Numbered from the stretch's first letter, positions 43,211 through 53,100 are shown. The stretch is 64,000 nucleotides of DNA from Pseudarthrobacter phenanthrenivorans Sphe3 (GCF_000189535.1 NC_015145.1:3906001-3970000); one strand, 5' to 3'. Notes: generated from the letters alone by a model not told the origin. Program-made: numbers and translations.

Positions 43211-43416
43211 CCGGACCGGCCGGCGAAAACCAGGTCCGGGCGGCGCTGGACAAAGCCTCGGATGAGATGATTTTCATCGGCCCGGACCACCCTTACTATC
43301 CGCTGCTGGCGGAGCTGGTGTCCGCCGTCGGAAATTCCTGGCAGCAGGGCTATGACCACGGCCGCCGGGGCGGGGACGACGCGAACCCCTACACGTGGAA
43401 CAGCGCGGCGGGCTGA
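43207..43416 (+). CDS. Small hypothetical protein coupled to the UPF0303 gene
   Basis: 69 residues, soluble: RAALDKASDEMIFIGPDHPYYPLLAELVSAVGNSWQQGYDHGRRGGDDANPY. The GTG start overlaps the upstream stop by 4 bp, so the two proteins are probably made together. I do not recognise the family; His/Tyr/Asp-rich ends could bind metal but this is speculation. Confidence 0.72.
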   Translation: MTGPAGENQVRAALDKASDEMIFIGPDHPYYPLLAELVSAVGNSWQQGYDHGRRGGDDANPYTWNSAAG

Positions 43417-43455
43417 TCCGCCGCCAGAGGAAATACAAAGGCTGCTTAGCATTTA

Positions 43456-43477
43456 CATAGTAATCATGCTTACTATG
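43456..43477. promoter_or_regulatory. Operator-like palindrome ahead of the DUF4383 operon
   Basis: CATAGTAA (43456-43463) and TTACTATG (43470-43477) are exact inverted repeats around TCATGC. They lie 31 bp before the ATG at 43508, and TACTAT (43471-43476) could be the -10 box. The AT-rich site stands out from its surroundings. No regulator gene is adjacent. Confidence 0.7.
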
Positions 43478-43507
43478 TTGTCTCCCGGCTTATGAGGAGT
43501 ACAGGAC

Positions 43508-44014
43508 ATGGCAGCCAGCACCCGCCTGACAGGCGCCCGCACAGGCCTGCAGAGAGCTGCTTTGGGCACCGCCGCCGTGTTCTGCCTGGCTGGCGTCCTC
43601 GGCTTCGTCCCGGGCGTCACCGCCAACTATGGTTCCCTGGGCCTTGCCGGCCATGGATCCGGAGCGCTCCTGCTGGGGATTTTCCAGGTTTCAGCACTTC
43701 ACAACATCGTGCACCTGCTCTTCGGTGTGGCAGGCGTCCTGATGGCGCGCACCCACGCGCAAGCCAGGAGCTACCTCGTCTATGGCGGAGTGATCTACCT
43801 CGTCCTGTGGCTGTACGGCCTGCTGGTAGGCGACACCACGCCGGCAAACTTCGTCCCGGCAAACAACGCCGACAACTGGCTGCACCTGGTCCTGGGCCTG
43901 GCCATGATCGCCCTGGCCGTCATGCTGGCAAGGGGCCCTGCCACCAACGCGAGCACCAACAACGGCAGCAACGCCAGCACCAGCGCCAGCACCAGATCTG
44001 AAGGAGCATCATGA
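43508..44014 (+). CDS. DUF4383 membrane protein
   Basis: 168 residues with four membrane helices (~17-38, ~55-78, ~88-108, ~120-140), including FQVSALHNIVHLLFGVAGVLMAR, the conserved HNxVHLxxG motif of DUF4383, and NWLHLVLGLAMIAL near the end. The C-terminal tail is Asn/Ser/Thr-rich. The ATG has GAGGAG upstream. First gene of a four-gene operon; overlaps the next by 4 bp. Function unknown; such proteins are common in soil actinobacteria. Confidence 0.88.
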   Translation: MAASTRLTGARTGLQRAALGTAAVFCLAGVLGFVPGVTANYGSLGLAGHGSGALLLGIFQVSALHNIVHLLFGVAGVLMARTHAQARSYLVYGGVIYLVLWLYGLLVGDTTPANFVPANNADNWLHLVLGLAMIALAVMLARGPATNASTNNGSNASTSASTRSEGAS

Positions 44015-45066
44015 GAATCCCCGGACCGCGTGGACCCATCAGCACGGCCTTGTTCAGCGTCCTCGCCGGCGCCCCGGGCGCGGACACGGAAGGCCTGGAC
44101 GGGCTGCACCGGATGGCGGCCGCCCGCCTGGCGGCCGAGATAGACATCATCGAGGACGATGACCTGCAACTCACGCTGTTTTGCCTCTACGAACTCCACT
44201 ACTCCGGGCTCGAGGGCGTCAGTGATGAGTGGGAGTGGGCGCCGGGACTGATCCAGCTGCGGCATTCACTGGAAAAGCCCTTCGAAGCCGCCCTCAGGCA
44301 AGCCGCCCATGAGGCGGCCGGTGAGCTGGAGCTTCCCGCGGACATGGTCCCCACCAGCGACGCCGTGGCGGCCGTCCTGTTCGGCCTCGCGGCGCAGGAC
44401 AGCGGTCCCAGCCTTTCCCGCTATGTGGCGAAAAAGGCAACCCTGGACCAGCTCAAGGAATTCCTGGTCCACAAGTCCATCTACCAGCTCAAGGAAGCGG
44501 ACCCCCACACCTTCGCCATCCCCCGCCTGTCCGGACGGGCCAAGGCGGCGCTCGTGGAAATCCAGGCTGACGAGTACGGCGGCGGGCGGCCCGAGCGGAT
44601 GCACAGCACGCTGTTCGCCCGAACCATGAGCGGGCTGGGAATGGACTGCGCCTATGGAGCGTATGTTGACGCGGTCCCCGCGATTTCCCTCGCGGCGGTG
44701 AACCTGATGTCCCTGTTCGGGCTGAACCGGCGGCTGCGGGGGGCCATCACCGGGCACCTGGCCATGTATGAAATGACGTCTTCCCAGCCCAACCGCCTGT
44801 ACGGCAACGGGTTTCGCCGGCTTGGTTTCGATGCCGGCGTGACCCGCTACTTCGACGAGCATGTGGAAGCGGACGCCGTCCATGAACAGATCGCCGGCCG
44901 TGACCTGGCCGGCGGGCTGGTGGAGGCAGAACCGCACCTGCTCGGGGACGTGCTGTTCGGAGCCACGGCAGTCATGGCCATCGACGGCCGGCTGTCGGCG
45001 CACATCCTGCAGTCCTGGGAAAACGGCCGAAGCTCCCTCAGGGCGGCTGTACCGGCGGCAGCATGA
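44011..45066 (+). CDS. Iron-containing redox enzyme, haem-oxygenase-like (HDO) fold
   Basis: 351 residues, all-helical and soluble. Conserved metal-ligand patterns of haem-oxygenase-like diiron oxidases are present: Glu61/His63/Glu68 (LYELHYSGLEG), Glu183/Asp187/Glu188 (EIQADEYGGG) with His198 (RPERMHSTLF), and Asp282-His284-Glu286...His291 (YFDEHVEADAVHE). Known HDO enzymes do N-oxygenation, desaturation or C-C cleavage on amino- or fatty-acid substrates. The substrate here is unknown. It is translationally coupled to DUF4383 upstream and a glycosyltransferase downstream. Confidence 0.85.
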   Translation: MRIPGPRGPISTALFSVLAGAPGADTEGLDGLHRMAAARLAAEIDIIEDDDLQLTLFCLYELHYSGLEGVSDEWEWAPGLIQLRHSLEKPFEAALRQAAHEAAGELELPADMVPTSDAVAAVLFGLAAQDSGPSLSRYVAKKATLDQLKEFLVHKSIYQLKEADPHTFAIPRLSGRAKAALVEIQADEYGGGRPERMHSTLFARTMSGLGMDCAYGAYVDAVPAISLAAVNLMSLFGLNRRLRGAITGHLAMYEMTSSQPNRLYGNGFRRLGFDAGVTRYFDEHVEADAVHEQIAGRDLAGGLVEAEPHLLGDVLFGATAVMAIDGRLSAHILQSWENGRSSLRAAVPAAA

Positions 45067-46184
45067 GCAGCCAGCCTGCGGCGCGGTCCGCCGTGGAGGG
45101 ACCCGCCCAGGACAATTCCGCGGTGGAGGGACCCGCCGTGGAGGGACCCGCCTTGGAAGGATCCGTCGAATACATCCTGCCCCTGCGCTGGACCGACGAT
45201 TCCTGCCTGCCGGAACTGGCCGCCTACCTCCGCCGCCTCACGGAATGGATTCCCGTCACGGTGGTGGACGGTTCGCCGGTACGGCTCTTCGAACAGCACC
45301 GGGTGCTGTTCCCCGCCGCCGTCAAGCACATCCCTCCAAGGGCGGGCAGCGGCGGCAACGGCAAAGTCGCCGGGGTCATGACGGGCGTACGGGACTCGAC
45401 GGCGGACCTCCTGGTGATTGCCGACGACGACGTCCGCTACACGCGCGAGGCCCTCGCCGCCGTCGTCCATCACCTCCGTTCAGCGGACGTGGTGCGCCCG
45501 CAGAATTACTTCGATCCCCTCCCTTGGCACGCGTGCTGGGATACGGCCAGGACGCTCATCAACCGTGCCTGGTCCGCGGACTTTCCCGGGACGCTGGCTC
45601 TCCGCCGGGACGCGCTGCTGGCAACGGGAGGCTATGCTCCCGTCCTGTTCGAAAACCTGGAGCTGATCCGGACAGTCAAGGCCGCCGGGGGACGGGAGAA
45701 AATTGTCCCGGACCTTTTCGTGGCCCGCCGTCCACCGGGCAGCCGGCACTTCGTGAAGCAGCGCGTCCGGCAGGCGTACGACGACTTTGCCCAGCCGCGC
45801 AGGCTCGTGGCGGAACTGGCGCTGCTTCCGGCCATCGCTGCAGCCGCCTGCCTGCCGCCACGGCACCGCCGGACGGCTTTTTTCTGCCTTGCCGCAGCGC
45901 CTGCCCTCGCCGCGGAAATCGGGCGGCGCCGGCACGGCGGGACTGCCGTCTTTCCCTTCGCTGCAGTGTGGTTTGCCCCGCTCTGGACCCTGGAGCGCGC
46001 CTTCTGTATTTGGATAGCGCTCGGCTACCGGCTGTCCGGCGGTATGCCCTATGCCGGAACCAGGCTCAGGACAGCAGCCCATTCGGTTGCGGGACTCCGG
46101 CGGCGCTACCAGGGCCGGATCGCCGAACAGCGCAACCAACACCTATGGAGTTCCATTATTAACCCAGAGCAGGAGCACACATGA
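45063..46184 (+). CDS. Family-2 glycosyltransferase-like membrane protein
   Basis: 373 residues. Residues ~10-34 are a repeat of VEGPA units (matching DNA repeats GTGGAGGGACCCGCC). The GT-A domain (~37-230) has TVVDGSPV, the acidic motif IADDDVRY (Asp121-Asp123), FPGTLALRRDALLATGGY and ENLELIRTVKAAGG. Two or three C-terminal membrane segments follow (~262-330). The sugar donor and acceptor are not known. Coupled by 4-bp overlaps to the diiron enzyme and the CDGSH gene. Confidence 0.82.
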   Translation: MSSQPAARSAVEGPAQDNSAVEGPAVEGPALEGSVEYILPLRWTDDSCLPELAAYLRRLTEWIPVTVVDGSPVRLFEQHRVLFPAAVKHIPPRAGSGGNGKVAGVMTGVRDSTADLLVIADDDVRYTREALAAVVHHLRSADVVRPQNYFDPLPWHACWDTARTLINRAWSADFPGTLALRRDALLATGGYAPVLFENLELIRTVKAAGGREKIVPDLFVARRPPGSRHFVKQRVRQAYDDFAQPRRLVAELALLPAIAAAACLPPRHRRTAFFCLAAAPALAAEIGRRRHGGTAVFPFAAVWFAPLWTLERAFCIWIALGYRLSGGMPYAGTRLRTAAHSVAGLRRRYQGRIAEQRNQHLWSSIINPEQEHT

Positions 46185-46396
46185 ACCAGGAACCGGCCGA
46201 GAGCTCCATTGTGGTCTGCCCCGATGGGCCGCTCATTGTGCGGGGCGATTTCGAGATCGTCACGCCGTCAGGCGACCCGGTACCCCGCGAACGGAAAACC
46301 GTTGCATTGTGCCGCTGCGGGGCGTCAGCCATCAAGCCCTATTGCGATGGCACACACAAGATGATCAAGTTCCGGACGGAACCGCCCGCCCCCTGA
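46181..46396 (+). CDS. CDGSH-type iron-sulphur protein
   Basis: 71 residues with the CDGSH fingerprint CRCGASAIKPYCDGTHKMIKF: three Cys and one His for a redox-active 2Fe-2S cluster. The N-terminal part is beta-rich (GPLIVRGDFEIVTPSG). Such small proteins transfer electrons or clusters. As the last gene of the coupled operon (ATGA overlap) it is a plausible electron donor for the diiron enzyme at 44011. Confidence 0.93.
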   Translation: MNQEPAESSIVVCPDGPLIVRGDFEIVTPSGDPVPRERKTVALCRCGASAIKPYCDGTHKMIKFRTEPPAP

Positions 46397-46494
46397 TCCC
46401 CACCCCCTGATCCCGGCAACGTCGTCCCTCGGGCCTGTCCCGGGGCAGATAGGCTGGTGGCAGTCCGTTTTACCGCCCGCAAGGAGTACTAGGA

Positions 46495-46758
46495 ATGAAT
46501 TTCTTCATCAAGCTGCTCGGCACCGGAATCAGCCTCGGCGCCGGCTTCCTCGGCACCAAGCTGGTCAACGCCATCTGGGAGAAGAGCACGGGGCGCAAGC
46601 CGCCTACCGGCAAGGATGAGGACGTCCCCACGAGCCTGCAGTCAGCACTGACGTTCGCCCTCATCTCCGCCTCCGTCAGCACCATCATCCAGGTCCTGGC
46701 CAACCGTGGCACCCAGCGCGCCATCACCCGTTTCGCCAAGAGCCAGGACATCGTCTGA
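46495..46758 (+). CDS. DUF4235 small membrane protein
   Basis: 87 residues. The N-terminal membrane helix (FIKLLGTGISLGAGFLGTKLVNAIWEKSTGRKPP) and a second one (LTFALISASVSTIIQVLANRGTQRAI) give the DUF4235 pattern. Function unknown. The ATG has AAGGAG 9 nt upstream. It stands alone between the diiron operon and the convergent Mrp operon. Confidence 0.88.
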   Translation: MNFFIKLLGTGISLGAGFLGTKLVNAIWEKSTGRKPPTGKDEDVPTSLQSALTFALISASVSTIIQVLANRGTQRAITRFAKSQDIV

Positions 46759-46772
46759 CCTGACCTGGTTCC

Positions 46773-47183
46773 CTAACGCAGCTGGCCGTCGTCGGAAGCG
46801 TCCTCACGGGCGGCTTTGGCGGCGGCTTTCTGCACAACCGCTTCCAGCTCATCAGAGGTGAGGAGCTCGCGGTGCAGGTGCTTGGTGCGGTAGCCGGCGC
46901 GGCCCACCATATGGGCTGACACCGGGACGGTCAGCAACTGGAAGATCCAGGCCACCAGCAGCACCGGCCACACCCACCAGGTCCGCATCTGCAGGCCGAT
47001 GGATGCCAGCAGCAGGAACAGCCCCAGGACCTGCGGCTTGGTGGCGGCGTGCATGCGGCTCAGGAGGTCCGGGAACCGCAGCAGGCCGATGGCCGCACCC
47101 AGGGACATCACGGCCCCAACAATCATGAACACCGCGGAGAGCACGTCCACCCAGGTGTCCAGGCCGGTGGAATCAGGATTCAT
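46773..47183 (-). CDS. mnhG: Mrp antiporter subunit G
   Basis: 136 residues with three membrane helices: VLSAVFMIVGAVMSLGAAIGLLRFPDLLSRMHAATKPQVLGL is the MnhG/PhaG signature. The C-terminal ~50 residues are soluble and charged. Last gene of the Mrp operon; overlaps mnhF by 11 bp. Confidence 0.95.
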   Translation of the reverse strand: MNPDSTGLDTWVDVLSAVFMIVGAVMSLGAAIGLLRFPDLLSRMHAATKPQVLGLFLLLASIGLQMRTWWVWPVLLVAWIFQLLTVPVSAHMVGRAGYRTKHLHRELLTSDELEAVVQKAAAKAAREDASDDGQLR

Positions 47184-47451
47184 TGGTCTGCTCCCTCCGG
47201 TCGGCCACGAACCTGGCCACGGTCACTGATCCGATGAAGCCGATGATGGAGATGGCGACCACCAGCATCAGGTTGTTCAGGTGCCGGTTGACGGCCATGT
47301 CCACGCACAGCGCTCCGCCCAGGATGGCCAGCAGGACGTCCGTGGCCAGCACCCGGTCCAGCAGCGACGGACCGCGGGAGATCCTGACTATGGCGCCGGC
47401 GGCCGCGAGCGAAAAGATCACGGCCGTAACAACCAGGACGATCTGCATCAT
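47173..47451 (-). CDS. mnhF: Mrp antiporter subunit F
   Basis: 92 residues, three membrane helices, with ISRGPSLLDRVLATDVLLAILGGALCVD, the MrpF signature loop. Part of the multi-subunit Na+/H+ antiporter. Its start overlaps the end of mnhE (ATGA). Confidence 0.95.
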   Translation of the reverse strand: MMQIVLVVTAVIFSLAAAGAIVRISRGPSLLDRVLATDVLLAILGGALCVDMAVNRHLNNLMLVVAISIIGFIGSVTVARFVADRREQTNES

Positions 47452-47993
47452 GCGCCAGCCTCGCTTTGCACGGTTTCCAGTTCTTCCTTCGTTCCCATGA
47501 TCCTGATCAGCCCCGCCTCGATGGACCGCACCTGGTTCTTCAGGTTTTCAACGTCCTGCGGGGTGCTGATGTTGAGCGCGTGGAGGTACAGAGTGGATGT
47601 TGAGCGGTCCACTTCCACCACCAGTGAGCCCGGAATCAGCGAAATCACATGTCCTGTGGCGGTGACGATCAGGTCCTGGTGGCTCCGCAGGGTTACCGCC
47701 ACCACTGCGTTCTTGACCTTGGGTCCGCGCACCACGGCCAGGTAGAGGAGCTGCGCGCTGGCGGCCGCCACTTTCGCCAGGAACATGAGGGCAAAAGGAA
47801 TGGCGAAAATGATGTTGAAGCGGCCGCTGAGTTCCACCGGCGGAAGGTAGAACAGCCGTGCCACGGCCACCGCCAGCAGCGCCCCGAACAGGAGGTTTCC
47901 CGGGCTGAAGTCCTGCCAGAGGGCCCCCCAGACGATGACCAGCCATACCAGGAGCGGCAGCTCCTGGCGAAGGGAGATGCGCCGCCGGCTCAT
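47448..47993 (-). CDS. mnhE: Mrp antiporter subunit E
   Basis: 181 residues. Two or three N-terminal membrane helices (LPLLVWLVIVWGALWQDFSPGNLLFGALLAVAVARLF) and a soluble C-terminal domain with HQDLIVTATGHVISLIPGSLVVEVD, typical of MrpE. Overlaps mnhD by 4 bp. Confidence 0.95.
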   Translation of the reverse strand: MSRRRISLRQELPLLVWLVIVWGALWQDFSPGNLLFGALLAVAVARLFYLPPVELSGRFNIIFAIPFALMFLAKVAAASAQLLYLAVVRGPKVKNAVVAVTLRSHQDLIVTATGHVISLIPGSLVVEVDRSTSTLYLHALNISTPQDVENLKNQVRSIEAGLIRIMGTKEELETVQSEAGA

Positions 47994-49606
47994 TTTCCGC
48001 CTCCCGCGGTGACGATCATGGGCACGTCGGTGTCCGGGCCAAGGACGGCCTGGATGTAGGCGGACCTGTCCAGCATGTCCCGCGCGGCCTGGTCGGAGAC
48101 GGTGAACAGCGGTCCCGCGAAGACCGTCAGGGCAATGCCCAGGATCACCAGCCCCGCCGTGGGACCCACCATGGTGCGTGGAAGGAGCGTGACGGCGTTT
48201 TCAGTGGCACCTCGCCGCTTTGCTCCAGGCCCTGCGGCCCTTTCGACCGTAGCCAGCAGCACGGGATCCGGATGTTCCGCGTCGGAGGGCCGGCGCCAGA
48301 ACGCACGGTTCCACACCCTGGCAATGGCCAGCAGGGTCAGCAGGCTGGTGACAACGCCGCCGATCACCAACGCGTACGCGAGCGGCGTGCCAAGCTCCAC
48401 ACCTGCCTGCATGAGCCCCACCTTGCCCAGGAACCCGGAGAACGGCGGAATGCCGGCCAGGTTCATGGCGGGCACGAAGAAGAGCAACGCCAGCAGCGGC
48501 GAGAGCTTCGCCAGCCCGCCCAACCGGTCCACGGAGGAACTGCCGCCGCGGCGTTCAATGAGGCCCGTCACCAGGAAGAGGCTCGTCTGGATGGTGATGT
48601 GGTGCGCCACGTAGAACACGGCAGCCCCAAGTCCTGCAACAGAGGACATGGCCAGGCCGAACACCATGTAGCCGATGTGGCTGACAAGGGTAAAGGAAAG
48701 CAGGCGCTTGATGTCGCTCTGCGCCAGGGCACCCAGGATCCCCACCACCATGGTCAGCAGGGCCGCCACCATCAAGGGTGTGTTCAGGGAGTCCCCTGGG
48801 AAGAGCAGGGTCTCGGTCCGCACCATGGCATAGACGCCCACCTTGGTGAGCAGGCCGGCGAACACGGCGGTGACCGGCGCGGGAGCGGTGGGATAGGAGT
48901 CCGGCAGCCAGAAGGACAGCGGGAAGACAGCCGCCTTGATGCCGAACGCCACCAGCAGCATCACGTGCAGGAGGGTCCTGGTGCCCTGGTCCAGCTCGCC
49001 GAGCTTGATGGCCAGGTCCGCCATGTTCACCGTGCCGGTGGCCCCGTAGACCATGGCGATGGCGATCAGGAACAGCACCGAGGACACCACGGACACCACA
49101 ACATAGGTGACGCCCGCGCGGATGCGGGGGCCCGTTCCGCCAAGGGTCATCAGCACATAGCTTGCCGTCAGCAGGATTTCGAAGCCCACGTAGAGGTTGA
49201 AGAGGTCCCCGGAAAGGAACGCGTTGGAGACCCCCGCCACCAGGATCAGGTAGGTGGGGTGGAAGATCGACACAGGGGCGTCGTGATCGCCGTCGGCCAT
49301 GCCCTGCCCGGTGGCGTAGACCAGCACGGCGAGGCTCACTGCGGAGGAGACCACCAGCATCAGGGACGAGAACTGGTCCACCACCAGCACGATGCCCCAC
49401 GGCGGCAGCCAGCCGCCGATGGTCACCGCGGCCGTCCCGCCGTCCCAGACCGAGGCCAGCAGGAGGCACTCAAGCAGGAGGGTGAGGGACAGGAGTCCGA
49501 TGCTGACGGCCCGCTGGGCCCGCGAATGGCGGATCAGCAGGAAGGTCAGGGCGGCGCCCAAAATGGGAAGTACGACGGCGAGCGGGGCCAGGCTTGCAAT
49601 GTTCAC
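47990..49606 (-). CDS. mnhD: Mrp antiporter subunit D
   Basis: 538 residues, about 14 membrane helices, homologous to NuoM/NuoN proton channels. Visible: LYVGFEILLTASYVLMTLGG (conserved Glu), FGIKAAVFPLSFWLPDSYPTAPAPVTAVFAGLLTKVGVYAMVR (channel Lys residues) and AQSDIKRLLSFTLVSHIGYMVFG. It forms one of the two ion channels of the complex. Overlaps mnhC by 4 bp. Confidence 0.96.
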   Translation of the reverse strand: MNIASLAPLAVVLPILGAALTFLLIRHSRAQRAVSIGLLSLTLLLECLLLASVWDGGTAAVTIGGWLPPWGIVLVVDQFSSLMLVVSSAVSLAVLVYATGQGMADGDHDAPVSIFHPTYLILVAGVSNAFLSGDLFNLYVGFEILLTASYVLMTLGGTGPRIRAGVTYVVVSVVSSVLFLIAIAMVYGATGTVNMADLAIKLGELDQGTRTLLHVMLLVAFGIKAAVFPLSFWLPDSYPTAPAPVTAVFAGLLTKVGVYAMVRTETLLFPGDSLNTPLMVAALLTMVVGILGALAQSDIKRLLSFTLVSHIGYMVFGLAMSSVAGLGAAVFYVAHHITIQTSLFLVTGLIERRGGSSSVDRLGGLAKLSPLLALLFFVPAMNLAGIPPFSGFLGKVGLMQAGVELGTPLAYALVIGGVVTSLLTLLAIARVWNRAFWRRPSDAEHPDPVLLATVERAAGPGAKRRGATENAVTLLPRTMVGPTAGLVILGIALTVFAGPLFTVSDQAARDMLDRSAYIQAVLGPDTDVPMIVTAGGGK

Positions 49607-50124
49607 CTTCCGGCTCCTTCCGGGCCGGGGGCCACGTTTGTTGAGCCGGGCTTTTCTTCCCTGGCTGCGTCTTCGGCGGGCATTTCGCGGCCTCCGGCGA
49701 CGACTGTGGCTACGGGGAACTCGGAGGTTTCGGCGGGGATCACGGCGTCGTCCTCGGCGTCGAAGCTCGGCGTTTCCGCCACCCTGAGGTCCTCCATGTC
49801 CGCCTGGATTTCATCACGCCGTGCCAGGACCCAGGTCCGGTAGATGATGCCCAGCATGAAGGAGGTCACGGCAAAGGAGATGACGATGGACGTCAGGATC
49901 AGCGCCTGGGGAAGGGGATCGTTGTAGTCCTCCGCCGGGATGTCCTTGGCGTACAGCGGTGCGAGCCCGGCGTAGCCTCCCGTAGCAAGGATCAGCAGGT
50001 TGGTGGCATTGGCCAGGAGCATCAGGCCCAGCAGGACCCGGGTCAGGCTGCGTTCGAGGATCAGGTAGATGCCGCAGGCGTAGAGGGCCCCCATGACGAT
50101 CAGGAGGGTCAGGTTTACGCTCAT
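49603..50124 (-). CDS. mnhC: Mrp antiporter subunit C
   Basis: 173 residues from the ATG at 50124. Three membrane helices in the NuoK-like pattern: GALYACGIYLILERSLTRVLLGLMLLANATNLLILA and DPLPQALILTSIVISFAVTSFMLGI. The first ~115 residues are the usual full protein; the other ~55 form an acidic, Ala/Glu-rich soluble tail. The longer frame upstream is a shadow of mnhA. Overlaps mnhA by 4 bp. Confidence 0.95.
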   Translation of the reverse strand: MSVNLTLLIVMGALYACGIYLILERSLTRVLLGLMLLANATNLLILATGGYAGLAPLYAKDIPAEDYNDPLPQALILTSIVISFAVTSFMLGIIYRTWVLARRDEIQADMEDLRVAETPSFDAEDDAVIPAETSEFPVATVVAGGREMPAEDAAREEKPGSTNVAPGPEGAGR

Positions 50125-53100
50125 GCTTGGCCCTTTGCGGTGGTCTCGACGGCGGCGCCTTCGGTTTCGCGCTCCGGGGCGGCGCCCGCGGCCGGAGCGT
50201 TCCCTGCGTATTCCTGCTCCGCGGGCAGATCCGCGTCGTGGCCGGCGGACCGCTCCTCGAAGTGTTCGTCGATTTCCGCCCCGAGGCTGCGCAGGACGTC
50301 CAGCACCAGGCCCACCACCACGATGTAGACGCCGATATCGAAGATGGTGGAAGTAACGAACTTGATGTCGCCGAACACCGGCAGCCAGAGTTCGATGATG
50401 GCCGTCTGGAAGACCTGTCCGCCCAGCAGCAGCGGCACCACGCCTGAGGAGGAGGCAACCGCCAGTCCCACGCCCAGCAGCGCGCCCGCACTTACCGGGG
50501 TGGCCTCGCTGAGCTCGAACCGGCCGCCGGCCAGGTAGCGGATGGTCAGGGCAAGGCCTGCGGTAAGGCCGCCGGCAAAGCCTCCGCCCGGCAGGTTGTG
50601 GCCCGCGAGCAGCAGGTACAGCGAGAAGATGATCATGGAGTGGAAGATCAGCCGCGTGACCACTTCGAAAATGATGGAGCGGCGTTCGGGGGCAAGGGTG
50701 CGGCCTGCCACGATCCATGCGTCCCGGGCCGGTGCCGCGAACTTCCGGCTAACCGCGAGCGCAGCGGCGTCGCGCGAACCGGGATTGACGCCGCGGTAGC
50801 GCCCCACCGTACCTTCGGCAACGGTTGCTGCGTTCCTGATCCGGTCGCCGCGGCCGCGGACGAAGATCAGGCTTGCCACTCCGGTGGCGGCCAGGGCCAG
50901 CACCGTGATTTCACCGAAGGTGTCCCAGGCCCGGATGTCCACGAGCGTCACGTTGACGATGTTGAGGCCGCCGCCGCCCTCATAGGCGAGGCGCGGAAAC
51001 TCCAGCGCGACGGGCGTGGCAATCCGGGCGCCCATGGCGTAGATCGCGGCGACCACCATGGTGATGCCAAAACACAGGCCGATGATGACGCGCACCACCC
51101 GGTACTTGCCCCCGGTCCGGTCACGGAGCTCGGCCGGCAGGCTCCGCATCGCCAGGACGAAGGCCACCAGGATGATGGTTTCCACCAGCATCTGGGTCAG
51201 GGCAAGGTCCGGAGCCCCCTGCAGCGCAAACATCAGGGCGATGCCGTACCCCGTGACGGAGACCATCAGGACAGCCAGGAAGCGCTTGTTGGCTTTGACC
51301 GCGGCCAGGGCGCCGATCACGATGCCTGCACCCACCACCAGCTGGAGCGGGGACCCGGGATCCAGCAGGTAGATGCCCTCCGGGAGCGGCTTTCCGGCCA
51401 CCAGGATGGCGGACAGCGGGAGCACGAATGCAACAGTCAGGATGACCGCGAGGTAGTAGTACAGCGAACCGCGCTGGGTGCGGCCGGTGATCCAGACCGC
51501 CACATCATCCAGTGCGCCGACGGTAAGCTGGTAGGCCTTGTCCCCGTCCACCCATGGCGGCACGTGGGACTGCGCCCGGGACACCGCTTCGCGGCCGAGG
51601 TACATGGCCAGGCCCAGCACGAAGGTGAGGGCCGTCAAGCCCAGTGCCGGGGTGAACCCGTGCCACAGCGCAAGGTGGCCTGCCTGCTCGGCGGCCGTTC
51701 CGGCGTCGGGAGCGTTGGATGCAAAAAGTGCGGCGTAGGGCTGGATCCATGCGTCCACGGGAACGGGCCACACGCCGTAGATGATGGTGAGGAGGCTCAG
51801 GATGGCCGGCGCAGCAAGGAAGGAGGGCCTGATGGCCTTGAACGGGGTAGGCTCCACGCCGGGCTTATCGGCGAAGGCCCCCCACATGAAGCGGGCACTG
51901 TAGGCAAAGGTGAGGACGGAGCCCAGCACCAGCCCGGCCAGGACCACAATCCCCCACGGTCCGGCCGCGGGATCGCCTGCGTGGTGGACGAAGGCCTCCA
52001 AGACCGATTCCTTCGCCACGAATCCGCCCAGCAGCGGCACCCCGGCCATGGAGGCGGCACCGATGGCGGCAACAATCGCCAAGGCGCGCGAGGAACGGAA
52101 GACGCCGGACAGTTTCCGGACATCGCGGGTGCCCGACTGGTGGTCGATGATGCCCACCACCAGGAACAGGGTGGCCTTGAAGAGGCCGTGGGCCAGGAGC
52201 ATTGCCAGCCCCGCCAGGGCCGCATCGGGCGTACCGAGGCCCACCACCATGGTGAGGAAACCCAGCTGGCTCACGGTCCCGTAGGCAAGGATGAGCTTGA
52301 TGTCCGTCTGCCGCAGCGCCCGGTAGCCGCCCACCAGCATCGTGGCCAGTCCCAGGCCCAGCACCACCGGCTGCCAGTAAACCGTCTCCGAAAAACCGGG
52401 AGCAAGCCGGGCCACCAGGTAGATGCCGGCCTTGACCATCGCCGCGGCGTGCAGGTAGGCGCTGACGGGGGTTGGCGCCGCCATGGCGCCGGGAAGCCAG
52501 AAATGGAACGGGACCAGGGCGGACTTGGTGATGGCACCCACCAGGATCAGTACGACGGCGGCGCCCACCAGGGCGCCCGACCCGCCGCTGACGAGGGCCG
52601 GCGCCTGCTCCAGAATCGCCGAGATGCGGTAAGTGCCCGCGGTGTGCCCCAGCATGATGAGGCCCACCAGCATGGCGAGCCCGCCGGCGGTGGTCACCAT
52701 GAGCGCCTGCAGCGCCGAGCGGCGTGCGGCCAACCTGGTACGGGCGAACCCGATCAGCAGGTAGGACAGGATGGTGGTGAGCTCCCAGAAGATGAACAGC
52801 AGCAGCAGGTCGTCAGCCACCACCAGGCCGAACATGGCACCGGCGAAGGCCAGCAGCTGTGCGCCAAAAGCGCCGAGGTCCTGGTCCTTTTTCTTGAAGT
52901 ACCTGGCGCAATAGACCAGCACCAGGGAGCCGACGCCCAGCACCAGCAGCGACATGACCCACGCGAGTGCGTCCATACGGAAGGCGAGCTCGAGTTTCAG
53001 TCCCGGAATCCACGGAACAACTTCACTGATGGATCCGCCCGAGTAGACCGGACCGTGCTGCAGCAGCAGCCAGGCGAAGGAGGCCGCAGGAACTGCGGCG

